Positions 42,492-55,699 are shown, counted from the first letter of the stretch. The stretch: DNA of 64,000 bases from Fallopia convolvulus (GCA_964016875.1 OZ024719.1:32288679-32352678); one strand, 5' to 3'. Notes: generated from the sequence alone by a model not told the origin. Made by a program: numbers and translations.

Positions 42492-45400
42492 TGTAACACT
42501 CCTATTTTTGCAACATTGGGTATTACCACAAGTGACCTCGGACTTTACCGTCTAAAGTCACCCTAGGCTTTTAATTATTTAATGAGAATGTAATTAAAGA
42601 AGAATTTGACGAAATGCGGAATTTTATTCATTGATATGAACTTTCGTTCATTATATTAAGAGTCGTTTTACAAATGATGTAGCAGCGGAAAATGAAGCCC
42701 GTAATAACAAGGGTTGAAAAGACGTGTTTAAAAATACATGCATATTTCTCCAAGATAAATCATATGATGATGATTTACTTGGTTAAAATAGAAGAGCTGG
42801 TGCACTATCTTCTGAATGCTTTGCTCTTTAAAAATTCCTTCCTTCCTTCAACGTCGTCTTGCCTTGATCTTCTATCCTTGTATAAAGCTTCTCGAATCTT
42901 CTAGCCTTTTTCTTCAAACATTGGTGGGAACTTCCTATAGTCTAACATAAGTCGTGAAGGGCGAGAAATGCCAGGCAAAAATGCGAAAAAGCGGAATTAG
43001 TCTAAGGAGACTAAGCAAGCGAGAATGGAAATCATCAAGGGTATTATGGTAATTTATAATATTCGAGAGATATTATTGGGATTTGTTTTTAGATATAGAA
43101 CTTTATGTGGGGCTTATCGGTACGGAAAGGAGTATATCTCGAGATGAGATAACTCGTTAATCGAGAGAAGAACTACGAGATTGTAGACTTCTTAGAGTAG
43201 AAAATATGTTGGGAACGTTTATTAATTTATACAAGTTTTGAAAACCTCCTGCGCCCTTGTCGGACCTAAACCAACCTCATCTTATTCGGTGCTCCAGATA
43301 GGGGAGGTGGCCCGAAGGTGCTTAAGTACCCTCCCACCTTAGACAAACCCGAATAAGCATTCAAATTGGAAAGACGATCTTTTCAAGAACCGGGAGCCGG
43401 GCGGTCTTTCCACGTTGTTCTACTCCCACCCGATTTTGGTTTCTTTTAATTGTGCTTTGGCACTTATCTTATATCGTGATGAAAACTTTCACTTACGTTA
43501 ACTTGTTTTAAGAGTGTGGGGGCCCCTGCATAGGCCAGGACCACTGACAGGAACAAAGTTTCGGCACTTAGCTAGAGTGCAAGCATCCATCCGTTGCGTA
43601 GGAGCGGACATGGATCATGATCGAAAGTCGTAATTTAGGCATGGTGGCAATACGACTTAGTTGGTTATATAGAGGTGTCGGGTTAGTCCCGCACCCCTCA
43701 CTATTTCGTCCAAACCGATCTCGAAAATAGATTGTAAACAATCAAGGTCACAAACAAGACTAGCATAATAGTCCTATTGAATATTTAAATAGCAGAATAA
43801 CGATAACAGTGGGGTCATTATTTCTAACAATCGATATTACTAGTTTCGTTTATTATTAGCACACAAGTTGTTCCCAACATCGAGAAATTTTACGGAATAA
43901 ATTATCAAGGCTACAGGAGAAATTCCACTTGCCCTAGCTTAGTGATCGTTTTCGGATGAATGAACTGAAATCGTTGCCTTAGTCGGAACAGAAACTCGAC
44001 CTAACGATACGATAGATACGAGTGGACATTAATAAGAATTCTTTCATTCTTCTAAGGTTTTAAATATCTCTTATACCCTTTTATAAGAGAATTAATACTA
44101 AATTATTAAAATAATAATTTTGGTGGAGTGATAAAATATAATATTTATTATTATTATTTCTTAGTTGTAATATCCAAATATTCCTTATTAAAACATTATT
44201 TTATTTTAAGGATTATAGGATTTTTGAAAACAAGGCTTAATATTATTTAAATTTAAAAATTCATTATCTTAAGGTTATTATTCCAATTAGATTATTTTAA
44301 TTCTTTTATTCAATTAAGCTCAACCTTATAACCTTATCAACAATAGGAAATTCTTTTTGATATAAGGCATGCAAAAAGATTTAATTTGATAAAGCTCATT
44401 TAAAACTATACTTTTTATATTTTAACCTAATTATAAAAAAGATCATTCTTATGATACAAAAGTACATTATACCCCTATCATATTATATCTTTTTATCCTT
44501 CTTCATATATATCCTTTATCCATAACTTGATCATAAAAAATTATATTCTTAAGATTAGAATATATTATTATTATATTTTTCTTTTATGATATTTCTTATA
44601 ATAAGACATGCAACCATCTTACGATATAAAAGATATTAATATATTATACTTATGCTAGTACTTTACTTATATGGAAACTTTCAAATATTATATGGAATTA
44701 GAATTATAGTATGCTTTCCATATATGTAAAAATAATAATAATTTCCTATTATTTTATTTAAAAGGTCCTTCATGTCTAGAGCATATCTACCCTAATACAT
44801 TATAAAGCAGAACCAAGTATGTTGTAAAATTTGCGTCACGTGACATTTTTGAATAAATTAATGCGAAATTATATTTTAATAAAGTTTGTAACAACTTATA
44901 GTATTCTTGCTATATATACTAAATAGATAACATGTTTATATAATTTTTTATGTGTATAATTTTCTATCTATGGATTATGTATTGGTTTACTACTACAATA
45001 GATAATATATTTATATAATTTTATACATAAATTCCTATGAGATGATATTTTCCATATTAATTTAATATTTTTATCTCTTAACAAGATTTAGGGTCTTAAT
45101 ATATTTTTTTTTATCTTTTAACAAGGCTTAAGCTCCAAGAATAAGATTTATATCTATATAATGATATAATTTTAAATAATAAATTTTGCTATTTTTATAA
45201 TTGATATATTTTTATTTTGAGAAAAAGATTCTGATGGGCTACTATTAGGCATATGGCCTATTTGAATTAGCCCAAAAGCAGCCCAAACCACCCAAGGGGA
45301 TATCAGCCCTTATCCTTTTCACGTAACAAAACCAGAGAGATGCATCAGGATGGAACGAACGACGCTCCTGCTGAACACGATGGACGACGGCGGCAAGGCT

Positions 45401-46349
45401 CCGACGAGGGCTCCTGGGCGGCGGCGTGCGCGCGCAAGGACGACCGTGGTCCTGCCAGGGGGTGGTGGTGGTCCGGCGGCCACGAGAAAGGAAGAAAGAA
45501 TTTTTGTGATTTTTTTTTCTTAAAAATTCAGATTTGGGAAAAATTCAATTTGGGGCCTCTAGGCTTGAATTATGAAGGAGATTATGAACAAGAAGGAGAG
45601 GAAACTTCTTGTGCATCTCTCCTTTGCTCTCCAGCCCTTTTCATAGCCAAATATGGGGCTTCCTTTGATCCACCATTGTTGGATTTGACCAATGGAAGGA
45701 AAGGGAATTGAAGGGGATTGGGTGTTGTTGTATTTGTTTGATGATGATGTTGGGGTGGTGATGCAATTTGGGTGCTCTTAGAAGCTACCATGGAGATTGG
45801 GGGCAAATTCTCATGCATTGGAAGAGCGTCAAATCATATCAGATAATTTGACTCTTTGAAGAAGAAGAAGAAAGTGGCCTTATTATTAAAAGAGTGGTGA
45901 ATTGGGTATATGAGTTACATTAGTCTAGCGGTTTGAAGTGTGTGTGGGAGGGGGTGACACAAGAGGTCTCGCGTTCGAGTCCTTGGCTCTTGCCTCTTTT
46001 TATTTGCCCTCCTTTGTTATTTTTGTTAGCCTTGTAATTACACCTTATTAATTAAATTCAAAAATTACGAAAGCTTATTTTTATTTGAGATTTTTACCAC
46101 TTTAATAATCCTTTATAATATGTTTATAATTTTATAAAAATATTAAACTCTCTATTTAACAGGAGAAAGATTATTTGAATGAATACCCGACTTGCTTAAT
46201 ATTTTTAATTTTCATTGTAGTAAACTCTTACAACCTGTTATAATATCATATGAGATTATAAAAATTATTAAATTCTCTACTTTAAAGAGAAATTTTTTTA
46301 TTGGGATAATTACCCTTTTTATTTTATTTAGAATTTAGCGGATATTACA
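42492..46349 (-). mobile_element. Solo LTR (3.86 kb), gypsy type
   Basis: Starts TGTAACACTCC and ends GGATATTACA on the plus strand, with perfect target duplication CATGT (42487-42491 and 46350-46354). It shares words in the same order with the LTRs of the 52392-63734 element (ggtattacc, acacaagttgttcccaacac, ggtcattatttctaacaa). This indicates a related family and minus orientation. No internal domain. A GC-rich stretch at 45350-45490 gives a small frame with no recognisable domain. A Pol III-like block lies at 45921-46001. Confidence 0.88.
45921..46001 (+). ncRNA. Pol III-type A box, B box and T-run inside the solo LTR
   Basis: A-box-like TAGTCTAGCGG (45921-45931), B-box-like GCGTTCGAGTCC (45971-45982), T5 at 45997-46001. 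Spacing and order match those of the LTR fragment at 30730-30811. It lies antisense to the LTR orientation. Whether it is transcribed is unknown. Confidence 0.4.
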
Positions 46350-46574
46350 CATGTATTCCATACGAATGTTCATGTATAATCATTTTTAAGGTTCATATAT
46401 TGGTGGTGTTTGATTAATGTTTGTATTTCTACTCTATTGTCCTCTTATTGCTTTGTTTTTGTAATTTTTGCTTTTTAGTTGTTAATGTATTTTTGTTGCA
46501 CAGTTGCTCACTACTAATTTTGGTTATTGTTATGTGACAGTTGTGGTGAATTCTGCTTTATATTAGATGTTTCT

Positions 46575-48970
46575 TGTAACACCTCGTCTTTCCATAGAGC
46601 GCTACTTAGTAGTAGACCTTACCATGGGTTGACAACAACACTTTAGGATCTTGCAACACGAGTACAACGAGAAAACTTAATAAAAAAAACATCCAACCTT
46701 TTATTTAGTAAAATTTAGAAAACATAATTATGCATGCTTTCCCGAAAACATAAATATTCAAACTCGAAAAAATCCTATCATTCACAAATTAACCTAGTAA
46801 CAATAATAAACATCACATAACAATAAATCCAACATAACAATAAATTCAACTCCCTAATATAACAAAAGAAACCAAAGTAAACCCGACTCCACTATGACAC
46901 GCGCTCTTCTCCGCTCCGCCATCTGGCCTCGACTCATGCACGGTTACCTGGAACTGAAAAAATATTCCCCGAAGAATCAGCTACTAATCTATCAAGTTAG
47001 AAAGAATGCGGAAATTGCAAGATGTTTGAAAAACATTTCTAAGGTCAGCATCCAAGTCCACAAACACACTCATACTCTAAAGGCCAATACCTAAATTTGT
47101 TTTGGTTAGTCACACATATCCACATCCACATTTACAAACACCATTTTACAAAAATGTAATTCCTCCATCTCGCAATCCAACCTCCAAGGCGCAGAAACCC
47201 CGCACCGAGTGCAGAGGCAAGCCCTCTCACTCTACTTCACAATCTCCCTTCTAAACCCAGCTAAGCCTCCACTGGAGCACTTGCCAAAACACATAGATAA
47301 TACTTTTTTCGTTTTGAAGGGGCATGGTTTCCCTGTCACACGGACCATACATAGTAACATAGACAACTCTTCCTCTACGCCATCTACAATGGCCGTGCCG
47401 GAAATGATACCAACACAGAGAAAAACTCATTTAACAATCAATTTGTACACAACAACACAAACAATTCCAAAACGCTTCAAAAAGATATTCGGGACTAGTT
47501 TCCAAAACCCGTCCTACAATAACGGCATAGAATCTAACAAGATAGAGAAGAACCGAGCAAGTCGAAAACGACTTACCTTGAAGGAAGAGTCTCCAAAAAC
47601 ACAAAACTTAAGGACCCGAACGAAAATATTTTTCCCTGAAGGATTAACGAGTATACTTAAATACGCACCTCCAACAATTCTAGACAAAACTATTAGTTAA
47701 CCAATAAAAACTCGATCGATACCAACCCTTAAACACTTTCACTCTGGAATACAAATTAGACAACACTATACTAATCAATCCTACTTAACTAATTAACTCC
47801 AAACCCATAAACACCATCCACCTATTTGGAAATTTCACCACTGAGTTCTCTTTCCAAACAAAAAGAACTACTAACCCAACAAGACTAACTTATATTACGA
47901 ACTAAACGATCACTTAAGATTCAAGTCCACCAAACGAGCCATTAATAAGACAAAATTCGAACATCTCTCCCAACGAATTCCTTTTCAACTTCAATATTAG
48001 ATCAATCAAACTCCCACTTAAATAAAATTAACCCACATAGATAATATATTAATTATCCCACTTCCACTAATTAAAGTTACCTACAACCTCTTACTTAACC
48101 AAACTAACCCATTTAATAGGTAGTCTCACACAGTCAAGTCATCACCATGCCTTAAACTCTCACAAATCAGAAATTTATAAACTATAATTGGATCGATTTT
48201 AACTCTCTCATCCAAGCATAATTAAACAATTCTAGCCACTGAACATTTTTCTCACTCGACCCGGCTAATAACCATGCCCCACCTCGACGAAAAGAATCCA
48301 AGAAGAAAACAGGGGGAACACTCAACATACCGGCGGTTGTTTCAGTCGATAAACGAGGACGACCTCAAACTCCGACGGATCTTGTGAGTGCTCGACCAGG
48401 CATCCTATCCGGGAACAGGGGAAAGGCTGGAGTGCGGAATCGTCGATCATAGTGACAAGGACCCGATGGTCAGGAACCGAACAATAGTGCAACACGTCGT
48501 CGTCTTCGACAACGCGATTTCATGACGAAGAAGATCGGCGAGCGTGGCGCCGGCAAACCCGATCGGTCAAGCGAAGAAGAAGAGAAGGAGGTGAGCGACG
48601 GTTGATCGAAGTTCATTGGATTTATTGGAACTTGGGAAGTTCCGGAAAGAGATTTATACTTAGGGTTAATCTACAATACATTTGATTTTATTAATTAACT
48701 AAGAAAATCGGATAATTAGGTGGATTCTTTTACGAAGTAAACTAACATATAAATACCTTTAGTTGGATTTATTAGGAGGAAAAAGGAATATATATTTATA
48801 TACATTTTTATATCCATGTATATATATAAAGAGCTTAGTGATAAAATCTAACGGATATAAGTAAGTACTCCTTTAGTTCGGGGCTACTTGTAGGACGAGT
48901 CATAAGATTACTTGCAAGACAAGAAAGTCATTTCCCGACTTTAAAGGGGAACGAAAACCTGATTATTACA
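46575..48970 (-). mobile_element. Solo LTR (2.4 kb), gypsy type
   Basis: Starts TGTAACACCTCG and ends GATTATTACA, with perfect target duplication TTTCT (46570-46574 and 48971-48975). The termini match those of the 52392-63734 LTRs, so minus orientation. No internal domain. A frame at 47209-47700 has no recognisable domain and lies within the LTR. Confidence 0.88.
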
Positions 48971-49082
48971 TTTCTTTGTAAATATTTGATTTTGTTTTGA
49001 TTTGCTTCATTTGGTACTTGGCTTAATATAAATTACTGAAGGTTCATATAGTGTATATCTAATAATTGATTTTATTATAGAC

Positions 49083-49137
49083 TATTAGCTCAAATGGTAG
49101 AGCATTGTGTTAAGACACATGGATGTGGGTTCGAATC
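49083..49137 (+). tRNA. tRNA-like sequence truncated by the Athila-type LTR
   Basis: It contains TAGCTCAAATGGTAGAGC, a good D-arm and A box, and GTGGGTTCGAATC, a T-arm start and B box. Between them is a region about two bases shorter than in a standard tRNA; I cannot form a normal five-pair, seven-loop anticodon arm. It stops at GAATC, where the LTR begins, so the T-arm and acceptor end are missing from the window. It could be a tRNA pseudogene or a SINE head. No isotype is assigned. Confidence 0.5.
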
Positions 49138-50283
49138 TGATAGGCGTGAAATGGTCGTGCAAATCATGGCTATGCAAAAGAGTCCTAACAAACCTAAAGA
49201 CTGTAGTCTTAGGGAAGTAAGGGTCGAATCCACAAGGAGGAGATTTATCTTTCAATGTGAGTTTTATGTCAATTAAAGTAAAAGGGGGTTATGAAATAAA
49301 CTACTAACTATCATGCAAAGACAAATAAAGCAATTAAAGTTTGGATTTTTATCAAATTGGGAAAACACTTAGTCAACCAGAGATCCACATTCGTATGACA
49401 AGTTGATCATAGATTCAGTCAATATCGCATGCATATGGAATTCCAATTCCTTTTCAAAGATAATTAATAGCACAACCAGAAACTATCAATCCTAACTAAT
49501 TGAATAACCCTGAAACTATCAAGATTCAATTCAAAAGTAACATTAAGAATAGGAATATACTTAGGATACAAATCTATCATAAAACAACCAACTTTTATAC
49601 TAGAATGCAGTTTAACTCTCTTCTGCAATAGACTAGCACAACCAGATACTAGTACAATGCAGTTTGCTACTATGAAATAGAGAAACTCAACCAATAATTT
49701 CTCTAGATCTAGCAATTGAGATTCAATAACAACAACCCTAGAAATTGTTGAAATCAATCACATAAACAATTCAAACAAGAGAGAAAAATAATTCCATGCA
49801 ATAAATAAAGAGTAGAAATCTCACAACTGAAAGTCAAAACGAAGCTTCAAACTGTCTGACTAAGCAAAAGGGCTTAGTTCTCCATAGAAAAGCTAAAAAC
49901 TCTGAAAGAAAAATATGATAATAGTGTATGAATGAGAGATGCAACTCTCTAAAACCTAATATATCAAACTAGGTCTAAAATGGCTATCCAAAAATACATA
50001 AACTCGGACTAAAGCTGATAAAGATATGACCAATAAAATTATAACATGTGTCATCATTCGGATTTGCTGACCGCTAAAGGCGGCGGGCGTCGCTTGGTAG
50101 GCGGCGGTCGCCGCCAGCACCAGGACGCGATCTTCAGTTTTCTTCAATCCAGCGCTAAAACTCCAAATTAATGCATCTTCGGGTCTTCCTCTTCCTAGCT
50201 GTAAATAGCATATAAAACACCTAAAAATACCCTAAACCAATGCTAAAACTCCTCCTAAATACACAATATAATTGTGCATATCA
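49138..50283 (-). repeat. 3' LTR of the Athila-type element
   Basis: TGATAGGCG ... GCATATCA on the plus strand (1146 bp). It carries agggtcgaatccacaagg near 49208-49240 and a GC-rich ggcggcggtcgccgcc near 50099-50115. Adjacent purine tract on the minus strand. Confidence 0.75.
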
Positions 50284-50298
50284 AACTCCCCCACACTT
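50284..50298 (-). promoter_or_regulatory. Polypurine tract of the Athila-type element
   Basis: On the minus strand: AAGTGTGGGGGAGTT directly before the LTR. A second gtgtgggggagtt occurs at about 50996-51008. Confidence 0.75.
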
Positions 50299-51442
50299 GA
50301 ATCTCACTCGTCCCTGAGTGACTTAGAAAATTATCACTCGTAAAAATTATAATTCCCAGATCATCAAAATGCAAGGAAGCTTACAAAGAGGAATAAAAAC
50401 ATTCTCATGCAAGCACTATCCAACCTAAACAAAAAGATATAGCAAATAAGCTCTAACTACCTACCCTACTCAACCTCAACATAAGTGAGCAAATCATCAT
50501 CAACATCAACATAATGCTCAACTCAAACCACCAAACAATCCCCAATATCCATCAAAACATCAAACATTAAACCACCAAAACTAACCACTAACAAGTCCAT
50601 CAAAAACACCGACAAAGAGAGTGAAAGTCTCCATAAAATCTACACCTTATACCTCCTAGTGAAAACCTACCTAAAACACTCCTATACTCCACTTCTTATG
50701 TCTCATGCGTCGATAAAAGATAGTCCTAAAACACTCTTGTTTTCACTCATTTTGCTTAGGCGCCTTTTCAGGTTTTCACCTAACACTCTCATTTCATTTT
50801 TCAACAATGGACTCACCAACTCACACCACTCTGAATCTATTTTTGCCAAGGCCTAGTGCCTGCCAGATTACCTGCTTATTACCTAGACCGCCCTTTGGGG
50901 TTTTCAGTCTTCCCATAATTTTATTTTGCCTTTTTTCAATTTTTATGGCTCTTTTTTTATTTTTTTTTATAGCATATCAATAGTAATCTAATTCCAACTC
51001 CCCCACACTTAGAACATACATTGTCCTCAATGTAGTAAAGTCAAGATAAAATAAAGGGGAAGTAAATAATAATACCACTACTGATCAGAAGGGGTGGATA
51101 CTGTGGATAGTCGGGATATGAGGGGTAGGCGGGCCACACGCCCTGGAAAAACTGAGCATGCTGCTGGAAATAGCGAGTCTGCTGCTGAAAGAACTAAGAC
51201 TGATCCTGATGGAACTGGTGGATCCGGTCTATAGAAGTAGACAAAGCAGACTACTGAACAAACATATCCTCCTGACAAACTAAAAGCTGAGGCATCTAGT
51301 GCATCATATCATCCTGCCATCTCAGACCAGTGTCAACTCCAAAAGTACTAGGAAAATCCAAACCAGGAGCATCCTCATGCATAATTGTGTCGTCTTGAGG
51401 AAAAGTCTCTGGAATAGGTTGTGGAGCAAATGGTGGGCCGAC
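50299..51442 (-). other. Non-coding 3' region of the Athila-type element
   Basis: After the ORF1 stop, a Gln-rich coding remnant can be read on the minus strand (about 51250-51090). Then comes a gaggacaatgta ... gtgtgggggag block near 51035-50996. The rest is without frames. Confidence 0.5.
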
Positions 51443-52378
51443 CTATGGAGCAGAAGAAGAAGAACCAGGAGCGTCAACACGTACTGACAACCGTCTGAGA
51501 TCAAAGTGATGATACTCAGGTCCAAATGGGAGACCATCAATGGGCAGACGAATCTTATAAGAACCCATAGGACCAAATAGATAATCAATATGATCCCCAA
51601 CATCAGCAATCACTGAAGCGTTCTTCAAAAACTTCCTATCATAAGTGAATCGAGCAGAAAGCCGCTTAGCCGGAGGAGGCAAAGGAATGTCCAACAACTC
51701 AGCAATGAGAGAAACCATACCGCCAATAGCAATCTTGCTCTTCTTCTCACTCCTACACTTCTTGCAGTTAGATAAAAATAAAGCCTTCCAGTCTTTCACC
51801 AAAACACACTTCGGTGTCAAACTCCAAACCGCCTCCAAGTAAAGATGATTGATCTTGTTTGGTTTAGAATGACCAAACCAAGCCATCCTAAGCACCCTGT
51901 GAGCTAACCGAAGAGAAGGATGTGACCACTTATAATTTTTCTCCCCTCCCTTCGAATCAAATGGAGTGGACCCAATGGAATGATCCCAAAAAGTATAATG
52001 AGCACTCATATCAGACAAATCAACAGATTCAGAAGGCTGTTTGGTAATACCAAATGTCTGATCCAGATCATCATAACTCAAAACATGCGGAGAACCACCT
52101 AACGGAAAAGTAATCCTAGCTGCATCATGATCATCCTCAAGAGTGATGATGAACTCTCTAGTCCACTCAGGATATGTAGAAGCATTCTTCAAATAAAACT
52201 AAGCCAACCCTCCATGATCAAACATCCGCCTAGTGCACTCCTCTAGGCCTAACTCTCTCATAAACACAGGATCAAAGAATATAGTAGAAACAAACTCCTT
52301 ATTATCCACATTCTTCTTCCGACCCTCATAAATTTCAGATTGAGCGGATCTTGTAGCACCACGCTTCCTAGTACTCAT
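51443..52378 (-). pseudogene. Athila ORF1-like protein
   Basis: The minus-strand ATG at 52378 starts MSTRKRGATRSAQSEIYEGR. After 59 codons there is an in-frame TAG (52199-52201), then a 249-codon open stretch to 51443. The stretch contains VLSYDDLDQTFGI, SLRLAHRVLRMAWFGHSKPNKI and LYLEAVW, the pattern of the ATHILA ORF1 family (gag-related plant retroelement protein of uncertain role). The start is chosen for the uninterrupted frame and the ATG context. A gypsy element lies 13 bp upstream of the ATG. One nonsense codon makes it a pseudogene unless read through. Confidence 0.7.
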
Positions 52379-52391
52379 ATTTGGTAATTAT

Positions 52392-55359
52392 TGTAACACC
52401 CCCTTCCTACCCTGGAGGTATTACCGCTAATAACCCCGATTAAGACTAAACCGAAGTTACCCAAGGCTTTAAACTGGCTGAACAAACTAAAAATCCAAAA
52501 GTTGGATTTTATTTAAATCATAACCGGAAAACAATAAAATGTTGCAAAAGAACCTAATCTTTATTAATTCAACTTTACAAAGTTTAAGAAGACGTTACAA
52601 CGGAATAAGTACAAATGGTCTTAAAACAACATTAGCTTTTATGACAAGATGATAGAACAATCTTCTGTCTGAACAAAACCTTTAGTATGTAAACTCTTAG
52701 CTTCTTCTTTCCCAACATAACTTTATAGTGGCCCATCCATAAACTTCGCTCAAACACAACTTCTGGAAACTTATCTTCAACTTCTTGATCCACTTCTCAA
52801 ATCAACTTCCAAGAAATACTTGATGTGTCGTATACAACAGTGGACACCAGCCGACCATGCAATTGAATAAAGTGGTTGAGTTAGTCTAATGAAAGACTAA
52901 GCAACTGGAGAAATTGATTGGTTCTTAGGGTAGTGACTAAACATATTGGCATCGAAATCCGAATAACAACCGGTCGATGATCCGACAGTTAGCAGTCCCA
53001 TAGAGGATAAGAATGAGGCATGCATAATCAAGAGATAGGACTCCACAACTTGTGGTTTCTTTACGAAACATGAACAATTGTTGGAAACTCATAATAATCA
53101 CATAACATTTTGAAAAGCCTCCATCGACTAATCACATTGACTTAATCAAAGTTTGATTAAGAATCATTCATAACCGGAAGCAAGAATGGTTATCGAATAG
53201 ACTAATCACCCGGGTACAACAATGTGCCTAACCCACTTATTTTATATTACTTTCAAAACTTTTCACAAATATGTTGGTAACTTTTAATCGGCTAAAACTA
53301 CCGAGAATCCACATGTACATGGAGACGTCAAGATGAGAGGGATGAAATCCATGATCATTGACGAACACCTAGTACCAATTTGCAGTTAGCTAGAGTGCAT
53401 AAACACCTCCTCCAACGTTGAGTGAGGTATGAGTCATGACCCGAATATTGGGATATGATAGCGAACTAAACCTCCCAATATAGACTATGTTATAAAGAGG
53501 TCATCGGAGACTCGGCTCCTACCCCTGAAATTAACTTACTTCAGAACAATGTCTCAGCATGAGACAACATACAAGGTCACACATAACTGACCTAAATCCA
53601 GTTCTAGCGCGAAACTGAATAAACAACATGGTCATTATTTCTAACAAATATAACAACATATTATATTTTACTAAGGACACAAGTTGTTCCCAACACAAAT
53701 ATTAAATGGGATTCAATTCCTCATTTAATAACAATAATGCAAGAGAGAACCATCCACTTGTCTTGAAAGGCGTGCTCAATGTCCTTAGAAATTCCAACAA
53801 TAATCTTTATCACCCTTCTGCGAAATATAACAAAAGGATTTCTCAACAACAAGCTCACGGAAACACTTCTTAGTTGTATACTCAAATTCTATAATTTCCT
53901 AATCGATAAACGACTTGTTTTCCGAATATCGATTTATAATTAATCCTTAGCTATCAAGCTTTAAAGAGCCATCTTGGCGAATTTATAACTAAATATCCGC
54001 TTCACTTTTGAAACAATTTTCTAAATAATTTTTTTTCATTAGCAATATTTCTTAAAGGTGACCAAATCTCGGATCAAACGAATTAACAACGAATCCCGAG
54101 TAATTATCCAAAGTCCTTTACTTGCCAATCGGTATCAAAACTTGTATTCGCTATAACTGAAAATCCGGACGTCCGTTTCTCGAGTGGTTTGAACCTGTAG
54201 GACCGTATTAACGTCAAGATTATAAAAACCATAAATTTAATTAGCAAAGAAGAAACGAAAGGTACTTACGGTGGCTTCAGAACCAACCCTCTAATTAATT
54301 TCGATCATAATTACCTTCACTTGAGCCCATAGCTCGTTTGGTTCGATAGTGGCTCGATTCCCGAGCCCAAGGGTGGCTTGGTGACGCTCGGTGTCAGCCC
54401 TCGCGGTGGGTGGTGGTCGGACGAGCCGGTGATCGCCGGCGGCGACACATAGCGAGGCAAAGAAGCTTGACGATGATGACGAATTCTTCCTCCCAGTCCG
54501 TCGTTCCGCCCAACTCCTCTCTTTCTCGAACAAGGCATCAAGGTGTGCTAGTGGTGCCGCCTGATGGTTGAAGTTCAGGGGTGGCCAAGGAGGAGGCCGG
54601 TGGTTGCCATCGGAACCAGAGGCGAAGCAGAGGAGATTACCGGCGTTGAAGAATTCGAATTCTTTCTTCCCGAGTACGTCGCTCCTCCTGATTCTCTAGC
54701 TGGTTCTGGTTCTTAGAAGCGCTCAAGCCCAAGAAAATAAAAAGGAAGAGGGGAAGAAGATAATGATGAGGAGATAAGCCGACGGTGTAGAATTCGCATC
54801 TCCCCAGTCCGTCGTTCTGTCCTGATTCGGCTCTCTGGTTCCTTCCTCTGTTCTATTTAGAGCCGATCAATACGGAAAAAAATTTATCAACATCTTCTCT
54901 CTCTCTCACTTTACTTAACAAGGCAGAGAAGATATTGAATTTGAAGCCAAAACCCGTCTCGAAACAGGATTCGCGTTAAAGCGGTAAAATTATGTACCTC
55001 GGGTGGAAAAACTTACTAAACGAAAAACGTCCCGTAAATTATGTAGAACAATAAAATCAATTTTTCATGATTTTATCACGCTACCTTCAATTTTTAAGGC
55101 TACCGTATTGTATTTTAAATCCTTTATAGTACATAATTAAAAAGACGGATTATCCAATAAATACTCTTTTTCCACTAAAAAATCCTAGAATTCACACCGA
55201 TCCATAAAATCATTTCTTTATTATTTTAGGGTATCACCAACAATTTTCTAGGATTTGAATTCGGACAAAAATATCGTATTAAGTGTTAAAATGGACAAAG
55301 AAGTTAAAAAGATATCCGAGAAAAATTCAAAAATATCCTTAATAACCACAGTTATTACA
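52392..55359 (-). repeat. 3' LTR of the gypsy element
   Basis: 2968 bp. It shares a small GC-rich frame (54533-54291 on the minus strand) with the other LTR. Confidence 0.93.
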
Positions 55360-55362
55360 TTA

Positions 55363-55372
55363 GTACCCCCTT
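55363..55372 (-). promoter_or_regulatory. Polypurine tract of the gypsy element
   Basis: Minus strand: AAGGGGGTAC four bases from the LTR, preceded by ggtttcgaggacgaaacc. That gaggacgaa-purine arrangement is common at the 3' end of plant chromovirus interiors. Confidence 0.88.
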
Positions 55373-55699
55373 AAAAATGGTTTCGTCCTCGAAACCAAGG
55401 AGAACTTGGATCACAAGGAAGGTTAGCATAAGCACACATACACACAGACACTACAAACCTATACAGAAGTTTGTAGTACCCCCTTAAAAAAACATGTTGT
55501 TACTTCTGCTCCAGGCACAAAATAACCCTTGCTTAGTTTCTAAACTCCTTCTTTACAACGTTCATTAACTTTTGAAAATGGCTCAACATTTTCTGTCTAG
55601 TTTCTCAAGTCTTTTCTTCACCTCCATTTTTAGGCCAAGGTAGCCTAACCAAAGGTATTTTTCCTATTCATGATTCAAACTGGCCTTTCTTCATAGGGG

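Noticed and set aside
45340..45711. 123-codon frame in a GC-rich stretch
   Set aside because: Lies wholly within a solo LTR, no domain. The other LTRs of this group also have a GC-rich island near this end.
47209..47700. 163-codon frame as a host gene
   Set aside because: Inside a solo LTR with a perfect target duplication; no recognisable domain.
49083..49150. Functional tRNA gene
   Set aside because: Anticodon arm does not pair properly and the T-arm and acceptor are interrupted; kept only as tRNA-like.
54291..54533. 80-codon frame present in both gypsy LTRs (also 62667-62909)
   Set aside because: Near-identical because the LTRs are copies of one sequence; presence in both is not evidence of selection.
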